Assembly: GCA_020746995.1 (NCBI GenBank) | Contig: JAGPXD010000006.1 | Coordinates: 186,001-250,000, forward strand | Reading direction: 5' to 3' | From: Plectosphaerella cucumerina | Taxonomy: Eukaryota; Ascomycota; Sordariomycetes; Glomerellales; Plectosphaerellaceae | Length of the DNA: 64,000 nucleotides | Position numbers and translations under genes: made by a program | The notes under the pieces: generated by a model | The model's database searches: none | Told to the model about the DNA's origin: nothing | Seen by the model: the letters and a program-made list of their open reading frames with translations, nothing else | Shown here: piece by piece, positions 10,907 through 22,750 of the stretch | Layout of the letters: each line of letters begins with the position of its first letter | How positions within the stretch are numbered: the stretch's first letter is position 1

Positions 10907-11707
10907 TTATTTTGCCTTTCCGGTATTGGGGGTGTACCCCTCGATCGCCATGGCCGAATCCTCGTCGTCGCTGTCACCCCCTTGTGGAAACTCAGCAGGC
11001 TGCTGGACGACCTTTTCTCGGATAGTCAGGTTCATCATTCTTGATGATGTCGCGCCGACATCTCCCCGTTCCAGGGCAAGCGCCGCCGCGTCCTCTGCTG
11101 TCTTGACCTCGTTCGGCGGTTTCTGCGACTTGCTGTCGGGCGCCGGTGTCTTCGTCTGCATATTTGTCTCGTCGTACGTCTCGATGCCAATATCGGGAAT
11201 GCCGATGCGCTCCCAGGCGGCTGTCTCGTTCAGTTGCACCTTGACGTAGAGCGCTCGCTTCTTGCAGGCTGTGGAGCACCAGCGCTCCAGCTCCTTCTTG
11301 TCAACGATCTGAAAGTCCGATCGGCCGACGTTGAGGAGCTTCCAAGCACCTCCAGGCGCAGGCTTCGGTTTCGGGTTCGGGCAGAGGGTGTAGCCACATA
11401 GGTTGTTGGCGTTGCGCTCCTCAATGAGGTCTTCGTAGTCGCCGGGCTGGAAGAGGCGGACGTGGGCCTTGAAGCCGGCAACGTCGGTTGTCGAGGGTGT
11501 GGCAGATGTGTACTCGGGCGCGCGGACCTGTGGGAAGAAGGAGAGGACCTCTATGCTACTGAGGATCTGAAGCTCGAGGTCCTTGCGCTGCTGCAAGATG
11601 CGGGCGTGTTGGATGGCGACCTCCCTGGGGTCGGGCCTGCGCCTGCTGGGCTGCTCGCCGTGGACGGCATTCTTCAGGATGCCCTTGATGGTCTTTTCTG
11701 ATGCCAT
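10907..11707 (-). CDS. RTR1: RNA polymerase II CTD phosphatase Rtr1 / RPAP2 family
   Basis: Single exon, 266 residues, start ATG at 11707. The N-terminus is helical and basic. The Rtr1/RPAP2 zinc module is clear: C104-x4-C109 ('NLCGYTLC') and C144-x3-C148 ('WCSTAC'), with the intervening 'AWKLLNVGRSDFQIVDKKEL' block. This family dephosphorylates Ser5 of the Rpb1 C-terminal heptads and helps nuclear import of Pol II. The C-terminal third is acidic and low complexity. The frame stays open far upstream (to about 12364), but that extension is not protein-like and begins without the family N-terminus, so I reject it. Confidence 0.9.
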   Translation of the reverse strand: MASEKTIKGILKNAVHGEQPSRRRPDPREVAIQHARILQQRKDLELQILSSIEVLSFFPQVRAPEYTSATPSTTDVAGFKAHVRLFQPGDYEDLIEERNANNLCGYTLCPNPKPKPAPGGAWKLLNVGRSDFQIVDKKELERWCSTACKKRALYVKVQLNETAAWERIGIPDIGIETYDETNMQTKTPAPDSKSQKPPNEVKTAEDAAALALERGDVGATSSRMMNLTIREKVVQQPAEFPQGGDSDDEDSAMAIEGYTPNTGKAK

Positions 11708-13242
11708 GGGAGCGGCAGCCGCGGAGGGTGGTTCGGGTGATGGTGAGATTTTGGGAGGGTAGAAGTCGTCTTGGAGGCTTCGGCGAAAGCTTCTAGGTTG
11801 AGACGAGTGGGTATGGTGGGATGGTGGGGAGAGTACCGCGTTAGAGGAGCTTACCTCGTTAAGGGAATATTCCAGAATCGGAGCACGTGCAATTGCACGC
11901 ATGACGCAACCGCAGACATCAGGGTGGGAATGGAGCGGGCGAATCACCGCGGTGACGAGGCGGCGCAGCGGGGTCCCCAGGAGCTTCGGGTCAGCCACGC
12001 TGCCCGGACTCCGAAGTGTGGCTGCCGTTCGTTGACTGGACGGCGGACGCTGCTGCACCTGCTGACACGGACCTGCCGGGTGCCCGCAGTTCCCGCTCGC
12101 TCCAGCCAGCAGCACCAACGACGCACCACCACGACCACCACCACAGCCCACACCACCCTGCCTTGGCTGCACGCCCGCCCACCTGTGGCCTCGCCTCATC
12201 CTCTTTCCCATTGACGGGACCCTCGAACGCATTGGTGCTTGTGAGACATTCCCAGTCTGAAGTTGTGGCGTGGGGTCAATTGCGACCTCTCTGCCCCTCC
12301 TGCCCTTCCTCGCCTCGATTCCAGAACACACCCAGAACCTACCTACTACGCATAGAGAGTACATACATTTACACAGTTTCCTTCTTCCTGTTCGTTCTCC
12401 TCCTCGACGTGTACGAGCAACCGTCTCTGTTGCATCCCTGTTCCTTTAGCACGGTAGGTCCCGCCGCGCTGCCTACCGGGGCCTCGGCCGAAAGGGCTAG
12501 GCCGCTGTGCCGCCACCTCCTCCTCCCTGGCAAGCATCAGCTGTGTGCTGACCAGACCGGATGGACCAGACGAAGAGATCAAGAGACAAAGCGAAAGGAC
12601 CCGGGGCATCGCAAAAGCACGAACCCCTCTGCGGTATTGAGTTCCGAGTCTTGTGAAGCTGCATTGGTACGTGACCACTCAAGTTCAGACGCATCCCCCA
12701 TCTTCCGGCATCTCACGAGTCCGCTGGTTCATGCGCTGACGTCGGCGACCACGCTTGCTGCCAGCTGTAGATGAAGATCCCCTCCAAGGCTCCAAGGGAC
12801 CCCATCAGCATCCGCTCCCCGGATCTCACAGCCACCATTTCGCACACGCCCCCGACAGCCAACCCACCTTCCCCCAGCTTCGCTTGCCGGTGAGGCCAGA
12901 CCAGACGCCATAAACCACGCAACACATCCCACCTGCCTACTTACCGCCTTGCATCATTTACCACCCCCCTCAGTACTGCCGCATCTGCTGCTTGCTGTCA
13001 ACAAACACTCGCCCTCCGCCGCTCCCGCGAGAGCGCCGACCCTCCCCGCATCGCCCGCCGCCGAGACAGGGACGAAGGAAAAGGGCCTGTCCCTCTCGAA
13101 GTGGCTGACGACACCTCTCTGCCGCCGCCCCACATCGACGAGCTCCTTCGACACCTCGACTTGGCCTCGCATTGCCTCACTCCGTCCCCCCCGCCCCCCG
13201 ACCGATACCGAACTTCCTCCCTAATAATCTGCGCAAGCAACA
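11708..13242. other. Divergent intergenic region RTR1 / BBC1, about 1.5 kb
   Basis: Upstream region of both genes. The last 300 bp before BBC1 are cytosine- and CT-rich (long CCCCGCC / CCTCC stretches), typical of fungal leaders. Open frames such as 12016-12774 are low complexity, disagree between strands, and are not supported as genes. Confidence 0.45.
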
Positions 13243-16200
13243 ATGCCGTCCGCACCCTTCCGCGTCAAGGCTCTTTACGAGTACTCGTCGCCCCACGAGG
13301 ACGACCTCTCGTTCCCGCCTGGCGTCATCATCACCGTCAACGAAGAGGAGGACGACGACTGGTACGGCGGCGAATACGTCGATGACGCAGGTGTCAAACA
13401 CGAGGGCATATTCCCCCGCAACTTTGTCGAGAAGATTGAGCCTCAAGCTCCTCCGCGGCCCACGAGGACTCGCACCAAGCGCGAGTCTGACTCTGCTCCA
13501 GCGCCCCCTCCCGTGTCGGAGCCCGAGCCCGTTCACGAGCCAGAACCCGAACATGAGCGGGAGCCTGAGCCTGAGCCGCAGCCAGAGCCCGAGCCAGAGC
13601 TGCAGCCGCAGTCGCAGCCGCCTCGGGCCTTGCCGCCCAGGGAGAAGGTAGCCGACGTGCCGCAGGCTGCTCCCGTCGTGTCACCAACCTCGCCCAAGGC
13701 GACCGCCGCCCTGATCCCGGTTCCTGTCCAGCGCACCGAGCCCGAGCCCGAGCCGACCGCCTCCTTATCCCCTCCCGCCGCTGCGAAGCCGCCGCCTGCC
13801 TCCGCTGCGAAGCCCGCTCCGCCGCCCCCGAGTAAGCCCTCGAGCAATGCCTTCAGGGACCGCATCGCCGCGTTTAACAAGCCCGCCGCCGCCCCTGTGG
13901 CCCCATTCAAGCCTAGTGGGCTCGGGTCGGGCAACACGGGCTTCATCAAGAAGCCCTTCGTCGCGCCCCCCCCTAGTCGCAACGCCTACATCCCGCCTGT
14001 CCAGCAGGCCCAGCCGACCAAGATTTACCGGAGAGACGAGGACCCCGAAGTCCGTGAGCAAGAGGCCGAGGCCCAAGAGAATGCGGAGAGAGCCGGCTTC
14101 TCCAGCTCGGCCGCCCCCGCCGAGGGAGACGACGAGGACCAGCCCAAGCCCACGAGCCTCAAGGAGCGCATTGCCTTGCTGCAGAAACAACAGATGGAGC
14201 AGGCTCAGCGCCACGCCGAGGCATCGGGCAAGAAGGTGGCCGCCAAGCGCCCGCCGCCCAAGAAGCGCACCGAGAGCCACGACCAGGGCGAGGGCGCCGC
14301 CGAGGGCCTTGCTTCGCCTCCCCTCCCCCAGGAGGACCTTGATACCGACGAGCCCGAGCGCAAGGCATCGCTGGAGGCCGAGAGGCTCCCGCCCCCGCCG
14401 AGGCGGAAGTCGTCCAAGGGCCCCGCTCCTGAGGCATACCATGACGGCAACGAGGCAGACATGTCGGGCGCCGGCGATACGACTGAAGGCCCCGAGGATC
14501 CCGCTGAGCGGGAGGAGGTCGAGGAGAGGCCCCGCCGCATGTCCCGTGTTCCTACTGCTGGCCCTCCCGAACCGAGAAAGTCCATCGACCGTCCCGAGCC
14601 TGCCAAGGAGGAGTCTGCTGATGAAGAGGCCGAGGATGAGGAGGAAGAGGACGAGGAGGCCGCCGAGTACAGGCGTAAGGAGGAGCTCCGCATGAGGATG
14701 ATGAAGATGAGCGGCGGCATGGGCATGGGTCACATGTTTGGCGCACCTCCGCCAGGCGCCCCTCCCAAGAAGAAGAAGTCGGAGCCCAAGCCGGTGGCCG
14801 AGGAGGAAGATGAACAGCCCACCTCGCCTCACACCTCGGCGCCGCCTGTCCCGATTCCTGGCATGGGCATGATGGCGCTTCCTGGCATGAGCCAGCCCCG
14901 GCAGGCAGAGCCTGAGGAGGAGGATGAGCCCGTTGTCAAGTCTCCCACGTCTCCGAGGGCTCCCCCTCCTCCTCCGGCCAGGCCTGTCGAAGACGATGAC
15001 GAGGAAGAGGATGAGCCGCCGATCGCCAAGGCTCCTTCTCGTGAGTAACCCCTCTTGTGTCCTATAAAACCAACTGACAGTATCAAGGCACCTCGACTGA
15101 TCGTTCGGCGCCACCTCCAATCCCCGGTGGCAGACCTGTTCCTCCGCCGCCCGCCGAAGGTGAGTAGTGACGAACCATGCCACATACAGCCCACTGACGA
15201 GATGCAAGCCCGGCCTGTGCCCCCGCCGCCTCCCGCGGACGCTGCTGACACTGAAGGGTCCGAGTCTGACGAAGACGTGCCGGGAGCCGTCCTGGAAAGC
15301 AGCAGGGCCAACACTGGCGCATCAGAGGCCCGGTCTCCCCCTCCTCTGCCGCCTGCGACTTCCCGTGCGCCGCCGCCTCTGCCGCCCACCGGAGTCGAGC
15401 TGCCGCAGTCTCCTGTCGACAACACCACTGCTCCCAGCAAGCGCCTCAGCAGGCTGCCGCCCCCCATCCCCGGCGCAGCGCCCGCCCTTCCTCCGGCGGC
15501 TCCCGGACAGTCGAGGCCGCCACCGCCGCCTCCTCCCGGTGGCTCTCTGAGCCGTCGCAACACCCAAGACTTGTCGGCCATCCCCCCGCCGCTACCGACG
15601 ACGAGACCTCACGCCGCCGGCGAGGAGGAGGAAGAGATTACAGAGTACGAGGGTGACTACGACACTGATATCGCGTCCTCGGTCCCCCACAAGGAGGCGC
15701 TCAAGTCTCACGCAAGAGAGTCCAGCATGGAGGATAGCTCCTCCCTCAAGTCTCCCGTCACGGATGCGCCGCCTCCATCTTTCCCGCCTCCGGTCCCCAG
15801 CACCGGTGCGCCTCCGAGGGCCGTGCCGCCTCCGATTCCTTCGATTCCGCTTCACTCTCCTCCCACGGACAAGCGCCGGTCTATCGATGTTCCTCGTGCT
15901 GCGCCACCGCCGCCGCCTCCTGGAAAGGAGACCCCTTCGTACAACGACGACGAGTACGACCCGTTCAACTACGCATCTCCCCCCGTCCACATCGCAGGGT
16001 TCTCCCAGCGCACTCCGAAGATTGAGGAAGAGCCACAGTTCCCTAACGTTCAACCCCTTCCCTCACCGCCGCCGCAGAGCAGGCCCCCTCCTCCGGCCCC
16101 GCCCGGCGGACGCGGACGGGCGTCGATGGACCTCCCTAGGGCCTCGACGACGATCCGGAGGTCTATGGATATGCACAGGCCGTCGATCGAGTCCGGGTTC

Positions 16201-16965
16201 ATTGCCAACGACATTGACCTGGCGGCACACAACGGCTGGTGGCGGCAGGCGAATCAGGTGCCTCCCGTCCTGCAGGGGCGTAAGGACCTTTACTTCGAAG
16301 CCGAGGAGACCACGACGAAACAGGGCGCCAACACAATCACCACGCGCACAATCTACATCCTGTTCCAGGACTACTCGCAGACCATTCTGACCATCGTCTT
16401 CGACCCCTACGACCAGTCGGACGTGGAGATCGACCAGCGCCACGAGCCGCCGCCCCGGCAGCTCCGCCAGGACGAGCTTGAGCAGGCCTACGAGCTGTTC
16501 GGCCGCGCCATTTCCAGCGCCGTCACTTCCAAGAAGGACTCAGTCGTAGGCGACGGCACCCCGCAAGCCCTCGTGCACGAGCTCCTCCGCCCCTTCAAGG
16601 ACGCCCTCGCCCCCATCGGCGCGCGCGCCTACGGCGCCCTCGTCTACGCCAACCTCGCCAACGCCTCGACCCAACAAATCGACGAGATCCGCCCCGGCGA
16701 CATCGTCTCGATCCGCAACGCAAAGTTCCAGGGCAAGCACGGCGCTATGCACGCAAAGTACACCGCTGAAGTCGGTCGCCCCGACCATGTCGGCGTCGTT
16801 GCCGAGTGGGACGGAACCAAGAAGAAGGTGCGCGCGTGGGAGCAGGGACGGGAGAATAAGAAGGTCAAGATGGAGAGCTTCAAGCTCGACGACCTGCGCA
16901 GTGGAGAGGTCAAGATCTGGCGCGTCATGCCGCGCTCGTGGGTTGGTTGGAACAGTCAGCCGTAG
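13243..16965 (+). CDS. BBC1: Bbc1/Mti1-like SH3 protein of the actin patch
   Basis: Three exons: 13243-15040, 15088-15159 and 15209-16965, giving 1208 residues. The exon joins restore the proline-rich frame, and both introns are 47-49 nt. An SH3 domain occupies residues 1-66 ('FRVKALYEYSSPHEDDLSFP', 'DDDWYGGEY', 'GIFPRNFVE'). A long disordered middle follows, with Pro-Glu repeats (about residues 85-130), polyproline tracts and 'SLKERIALLQKQQ' short helices. The conserved globular C-terminal domain begins at about residue 955 ('HNGWWRQANQVPP') and continues to the end. In yeast Bbc1 binds type I myosins through the SH3 domain and restrains Las17/WASP at endocytic actin patches. The many PxxP motifs offer partners for other SH3 proteins. 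Confidence 0.9.
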
Positions 16966-19900
16966 TAGGGAGGGACGGAAAGCAAGCGTGGATGATGGGA
17001 GCGGGGAGAGGGGAGAGAGGGGGTGGCTGTCTGAAAACCCAAAATCCTCATGTTGATCGCGTTCGTTAATGTTGTTCTCCTTTTTCTCACGCATTCAACC
17101 CTTTTTCTACTTCTCCCCCTGTCCCGCCGCTCGCTGTCGTTGTCGCGTTTCAAACTCATTCAAGACTCGGGAGGGCGCATTCATTGGTCAAGAGAGAACA
17201 TGCGAGATTTTATACTATGATTCCGTGGAGAGGATGACATGTGTGAGAGTTGCCCGGTTGCAGACGCGAGAAATGAAGCAGATCATGCCACTGGTTCAAG
17301 GACATCGGCATCCCAATGGTGGTAAACGTTGGTTTCAAAGCGAGGGAGAAGCTCAGAGTCTGCACATCACAGAGAAACCCTGAGAAGCTCCATGCCGTCC
17401 ACCGGCCTGTGCCCTCTACGTCGTGCCGTCCCTCCCAAAATCAGAACCCAATGCCTCGTCCATCGACCATCGACGGGTGTCCCCTCGCACAGTCCAACCA
17501 GCAACCTTCCTCGCCACCCTCCCGTCCCGTGTACATGTCACATCCGACCCCCATCTCGTCCGCAGACCAAGCGCCAGAGAACGGACACACTCGAGGGTGA
17601 GCCAGGGGATTTCTCAGGAAGATGCCGGAACGGATAAAATGTGACTCCCGCCGGCATCGCCAGCTTTCTTCGCCAATAACCCTGCGCCACTTGGGCCGAA
17701 TCCCATGTTCCCCTCAGGGTAGATTTGCACAAAGGCTCCTGCCGAGAGACGTGTCTCGCTCTCGACGGCGTGCCCCTGAAAGGACCCCGGATCCGCGTGA
17801 CTCAGGCTCTACGCTGCAACGTCTGCCGACTTCGGGAGATCAGGCCAATACGCCACGCCGCATCGATGATCGGTGATGTTGAATAAGCGTCAAGGGGGGA
17901 AAGAGTCAGGTGAGTCCCCCTTTGACGAATTGAAAAGTCCGCGTCAGCCGTCATGGAGAGCGATTCGGCAGACGCCAGAAGGCGCATTTTGACAGCCATC
18001 ATGTCTTGTGCAACCGTTCATGCTGTGGCCAGTTAGCCAACGGCAATGATCTGGCATCGAATCGCGGAGAAGCCGCAGGGCGTCCCACCATCCTCGCGGC
18101 CGAGGGGCAACGAGGACCAGTCCGGATGGCTGTGGCACCCCCATCGTGAGAGCTATCGACCTGTGAGGAGTCTGAGGAAGCTTCGGCGTCCCCACTGCCG
18201 CCGGCGGCCGGCGGGCGTGGTGTACGCCAGAGCGCCAGGCCAACCACACTCGTCGAGGAAACGTGCACTGCAGCGTGGGGTGCGTCACTTCCCCAGGGAT
18301 GGCTTACAGAGGAGGGTCGAAGAGCTTGCGTGGTCCAGCTTTGGTATCAGTCAGACCAGAAGGCATGCGCGTCTGCGTCCACGAATGGAGCTTGTCACCA
18401 TCGGAGATTGTCGTGGACCGCCATATTCGTGCCGCAGGCAAGACCGCCTCACCGTCGAAATGGCCAAAGATAGGCTAAAAGAGATATCTACAATACCCGG
18501 TGAGCTGGGTGGGCGAACAGGCGGATGCTGCGGACCAGATGCTGCCTGACGAAAAGGAACATGACGTTGGCAAGTCACGCGCTTGCGGCCTGCGTCTCTG
18601 GCCCGCGACGGACGCGGGAGGACCCTTCCGCCAATGCACACTCTAGCCTCAAGGGCAACGGCTCTCTCGGATCAGACGAGATCCAATCTGGTTGCCTTTT
18701 TCCGAGGGAACGGCTGCCTGAACAGTCCCCTGAGTCGGAGGTTGGGCTGGGATGGGGCTCAGCACCTGGGCAACGGCGAGAGACGGACATCCAATCGAAG
18801 GGCACGTCAATATGCACGCCTGGCGGACGCAGGCACGTGTTTGGAAGTGAGGCGTGTTCCCCTGTATGCCGAGGGCGCTGTCGACAGTTGTAGCTTCTGA
18901 CGGGCGAATGAGGGCCAGACACGCGACTCCGATGGGGGTCCGATGTCCTGAGCGTGAACTGCCCCTTGAAAGGCATGTCGGGACCGCAAAATCCCAGCCA
19001 CGCAATCAGACCCAGTCTCGGCCCTGTGGTCTCCTGTCTCCTGGGTGTAGCGCCAACCAGACATGTCGGGGCTGTGGCACTTGTGCGATGCGCCCCAGCT
19101 CGGGGTTCACATGTCCAGCCCTCAGGGTATATTTGTCCTAAGGAGGAACAGGCTAGAGGTGAAAGCCAATGCCAGTGAGACCGATTCTAGGGGAACCGGC
19201 CCGTGGTGGGTTGTACTCGAGCATGGCGGGCGCATTGCTGAGGGTGCCGGACGTTGGGCGTTGAAGGGATGAATGTGACAGACTGAAATAGCCATCTCGA
19301 TGAGAGGAATGGCCGCGAAGTGTCTGTTCCAGGTAAGGCGAGGTCGGAGGCTACTGTAACTAGTACCCGGTGCGCTGGCACGCATTTGGTGCTGGAGCTG
19401 AGATGGTGGCTTTAGCCGAGTAGATGGGCGGAAAAGCAGCAAACAAAGAGAAAGATGTTTGCGGTACTGAAGGTCGAGGGAGACGAAGGTGAGAGTACGG
19501 CATGACGAGTGTTGGCATGGGCCCTTCACGTCATATGGCGGGTGCGAGCATCTGGAAGCCGAACTGTCTGCGTGGTGACCTAAGGAGAAGACAAGAGAAA
19601 CCCCGGGACGATGCGGTGTGCCCGGCACATGTCGTGAGCCTGGCACCGGCGAGGTGGTGGCGGATGGAAAGGCTCGTTTGGTGACACCCTCGCACATCCG
19701 TGATGGGGGCGCCCGCTCTCTCAAGTTGGGTGCTCAAGCTGGCCGACTGGGTGTGGCAGAAACATGTCTGTCTCGGCGAGCTGCCGGATTGCATCATTGT
19801 GGCCGGCCAGCCGAGGGCGCATGTGGCTAGCACGTCGACGGATGCGTCAGTCGCGGACGGGAGGTGCCTAGGTCATCTTGGTCATGTAAGTAAACGTAGG

Positions 19901-21295
19901 TAGTGTAAGTAGGGAGGAAAGCTTGGGGTGCAGCGGATTCGTGGTCAGGGGGTGGAGAGATGCCCGACGATGATGTGCAAGGCAGTGTGAGGTGTGTGTG
20001 CTGTACAGGATGCTCGATCACACGAGAGGCAGAGACTTTTTGGTAGAAGGCCTAGAACCGATCAACAGCGCGGGATGTCGTGGGAGAATGGAAGGCAAGT
20101 GACCCGTGGGCTATTTCTTGCGGAATGGATTGTGGTAAGCGACGGGGGCGGGGCGAGGACGGAGATAGCGAGCCGTGGAAGGCACGAGTGTCACCCACGC
20201 AGCACGCAGCAGCACCTGCGTCTACAAGGACCGGGCATCGAGAGAAGCAGAAGCCCGGCAGGAGCGATCAGGGTTTGTGGTGCCCCCCTCCGCCGGGACG
20301 GGATGGAATGCAGAAGGAAAGGACACTGGGAGACAGACAGTCGCAGCTGCCGAAGTTGGAACAACATGCCACCTGTGGAACCACATCTCCCCACTCAACC
20401 CGTCACTTCCCGTGCTAGCCCGTCAAGCCCGTGAAGCCCGTGCTCTGGGCCGGCCACCCTCAGGCAGGTGCAAGCAGGATAGCGCCTGCATCCCGTCCCC
20501 CACGCCTGGACTAACAGCCAACTAGACCGGGCTCGCGGGCCTAGCCTGGAGCCAGTGGACGGCGCAAGCCCGTGCAGCACCCGTTATCCTCCTCCTCGCA
20601 GACATGGGACGGACGACGGAAGCGCCTGCCCTTTCCAGGCACCACCTCACTCAACTTCAGGCTGAGCGTACTTGCACTGCTGTACGAGTACCTCTTCCCA
20701 TCTTTGGGGCATTCCATCCATTGGCAGAGAGTGGCCTGGCGCCTGGCGGGAAGGTACAGGTACCCAACCTGAACAGGTGCAAGTGCAAGTGTAAGTGCAG
20801 CTGCGGCAGGCGCCGGGACGCGATCCCCCGCCTCTAGTCCCGTCCAGCTCCAGCTTCAGCGCTCCGCCTCGCTTCCATCGTCTCGACTGACTATTCCCGT
20901 CCACCAGGCCAACAGCCAACAGCCCACAGCCACCCATCTCGTGAAGCGACGGCCGACTCACGGGGGGTAGCTGGACGGGAGCCCCCCAAGTCCGGTCCAT
21001 CCCCCGGGCCCTGCATATTGTCCTTGGCCCCCGTCTCTTAACCTTAAGATGGCGGCCCACCTTGGCTGTCCTTCAGGATTCCTGGTCCCACCTCTGTCCA
21101 TCATCGAGCCACGCCCACAACACAACACAACCTGAAAGACACAGCACAGCCTGTATAATCACCTCCACACTTATACCTGCTCGACCCCTCGGCCCTTACC
21201 TTCCATACCATTACTCCATTCTCCATCACCATTACCATCAGTCACTGACACCTGAACACACATTACCTCCTCCGCCAACAAAGACACATCCCAAC
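16966..21295. other. Gene-free stretch of about 4.3 kb
   Basis: I found no convincing coding gene, tRNA or transposon here. Open frames are at most about 200 codons, lie on both strands at once, and show no family motif (for example 18046-18549 and 19122-19724). Short local repeats occur: an 'agcccgt' series at about 20410-20455, 'tgcaagtgcaagtgtaagtg' at about 20775-20800 and 'cagccaacagcccacagcc' near 20910. The last few hundred bases are CA/CT-rich and probably the leader of the gene at 21296. A long non-coding RNA or large promoter is possible. Confidence 0.5.
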
Positions 21296-22750
21296 ATGTC
21301 CACCACCTACACAAGTCGGAGACCACCGCCAGGGGCCGCCGTCCCCCTCAGATACACGTCCAGAGCCAGCCATGAGTCTTGTGGCTCTTACGAGACGTAT
21401 GAGTCCCAGAGCACAGCACCAACATCGGCATACACGAGCACCCAGGCATCAGTCAAGGAGGCTATGCTCCTCGCAGCAAAAGCCCGGCCGGTGCATCAAG
21501 CCGACGACATCTCCCCCTCGACAAGCTGCTGCCCACGGTCCTCAGTCGACACATTCGACTCAACCCTGGCATCCGATGACGACCTCACGAGGGACGTCGA
21601 CATGGACAGCTACGACGACTGTCCCGAGATCCCGCCCCTGCCCATCTACAACCACCAGGTCGTCGACCCCAACGTCTGCCCCTCGACACCCAACGACTTT
21701 GGCAAGCTCTTCCCATCTCGCGACAGACTTTCCATCCGGCATGACGACCTGACGCCCGACGGCAACCTCAACTTGAGGGTCGACACCGTCTTGCCCGGCC
21801 GTCGCCGCCAGACCATGCAGCTCTTCCACCTGCGCATGTACGACCTCGCGAAGCGCGAGTTCTCTCTGCGGCGGTATTGCCGTGACTCTGGTCGCGAGGT
21901 GTGCAACTCGAAGCGCAAGTATGTCGAGGAACCGGCCCCCGGCCTCGACCCGGCACTCGCCCCGGCCGAGGAGCAGCGCCCCGGAATTGCCCGCTCCGTT
22001 TCCAGCGCCTTCCGTTCCTTCGGCACCCGCAGGCCCTTGACCCGAACCAACTCGGGCGCCTCGCACCTCAGCGCCACCTCGAAGAAGAGCGGCAAGCGAC
22101 CAGTCTCGGGCGCCTCCTACGAGGGCGACGACGAGCTCGCCTCGCAGTTCGGCCGCTCCATGTCCTTCGACCGCACATCGGCTCCGCGGCAGAAGCCCCT
22201 GCCCACCAACTCGATGAAGCTCGAGTTCTCCAACTACGCCCGCGTCGATGTCACCCGATGTGGCAGCGGCGCCTCCAAGCGCTACGAGTTCGAGTGGTGG
22301 GGTCACCGCTACCACTGGAAGCGCATCGCCGACAAGACGCTCGGCTCCGTCTCCTTCCATCTCGTCCGCGACGGTTCCAGCACGCCCGTCGCCCATATCG
22401 TGCCCGAAACGAGATCGCCCACGCAGGTCATGGCCGACGAGGAAGCCGGCGGCTGGGTGCCTCCTTGTCACATGTGGATCAGCGACCAAAGCATCGTCGA
22501 TGCTGCCACGGACGTGGCCGACGTCGTCATCGCGACCGGCCTCATGGCACTCGTCGACGACTGCATCAAGCAGCGCTGGGGCAACAAGGGGGCCAAGAGG
22601 GTTCACCGCTTCCCCCTGCCGCTGACCAGCCGGACGCTCGACTTTGAATACGTCGGCCCGCGGTCTATCATGCACAGCCTCTTCCACCGCCGCGCCTCGG
22701 ACACCCACGCCCACAATCCGCGTCACAGGCACTCGATCCGCACATATTAG
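21296..22750 (+). CDS. Conserved fungal protein of unknown function
   Basis: Single exon, 484 residues, ATG at 21296 after a CA-rich leader; an in-frame upstream extension (from about 21062) looks like untranslated sequence. I do not recognise a named family. Residues 1-130 are disordered, Ser/Thr/Pro-rich. A folded segment follows with 'GNLNLRVDTVLPGRRRQTMQ' and a basic 'LFHLRMYDLAKREFSLRRYC'. After a Ser/Arg-rich linker, residues about 300-470 form a second globular part ('YEFEWWGHRYHWKR', 'SFHLVRDGSSTPVAHIVPE', 'VDDCIKQRWG'). No signal peptide or membrane segment is evident. The two-part layout with tryptophans loosely resembles beta-barrel lipid- or phospho-binding folds, but I would not assign one. 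Confidence 0.75.
   Translation: MSTTYTSRRPPPGAAVPLRYTSRASHESCGSYETYESQSTAPTSAYTSTQASVKEAMLLAAKARPVHQADDISPSTSCCPRSSVDTFDSTLASDDDLTRDVDMDSYDDCPEIPPLPIYNHQVVDPNVCPSTPNDFGKLFPSRDRLSIRHDDLTPDGNLNLRVDTVLPGRRRQTMQLFHLRMYDLAKREFSLRRYCRDSGREVCNSKRKYVEEPAPGLDPALAPAEEQRPGIARSVSSAFRSFGTRRPLTRTNSGASHLSATSKKSGKRPVSGASYEGDDELASQFGRSMSFDRTSAPRQKPLPTNSMKLEFSNYARVDVTRCGSGASKRYEFEWWGHRYHWKRIADKTLGSVSFHLVRDGSSTPVAHIVPETRSPTQVMADEEAGGWVPPCHMWISDQSIVDAATDVADVVIATGLMALVDDCIKQRWGNKGAKRVHRFPLPLTSRTLDFEYVGPRSIMHSLFHRRASDTHAHNPRHRHSIRTY

Noticed and set aside
10907..12364. 485-residue version of Rtr1
   Set aside because: The upstream part is low complexity and extends through the promoter; the conserved family start is at 11707.
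13765..15207. 480-codon minus-strand frame opposite BBC1
   Set aside because: Leu/Gly/Arg-rich antisense shadow of the acidic and proline-rich BBC1 exon.
18046..18549. 167-codon plus-strand frame in the gene-free interval
   Set aside because: No family motif, competing frames on both strands and poor codon bias compared with real genes nearby.
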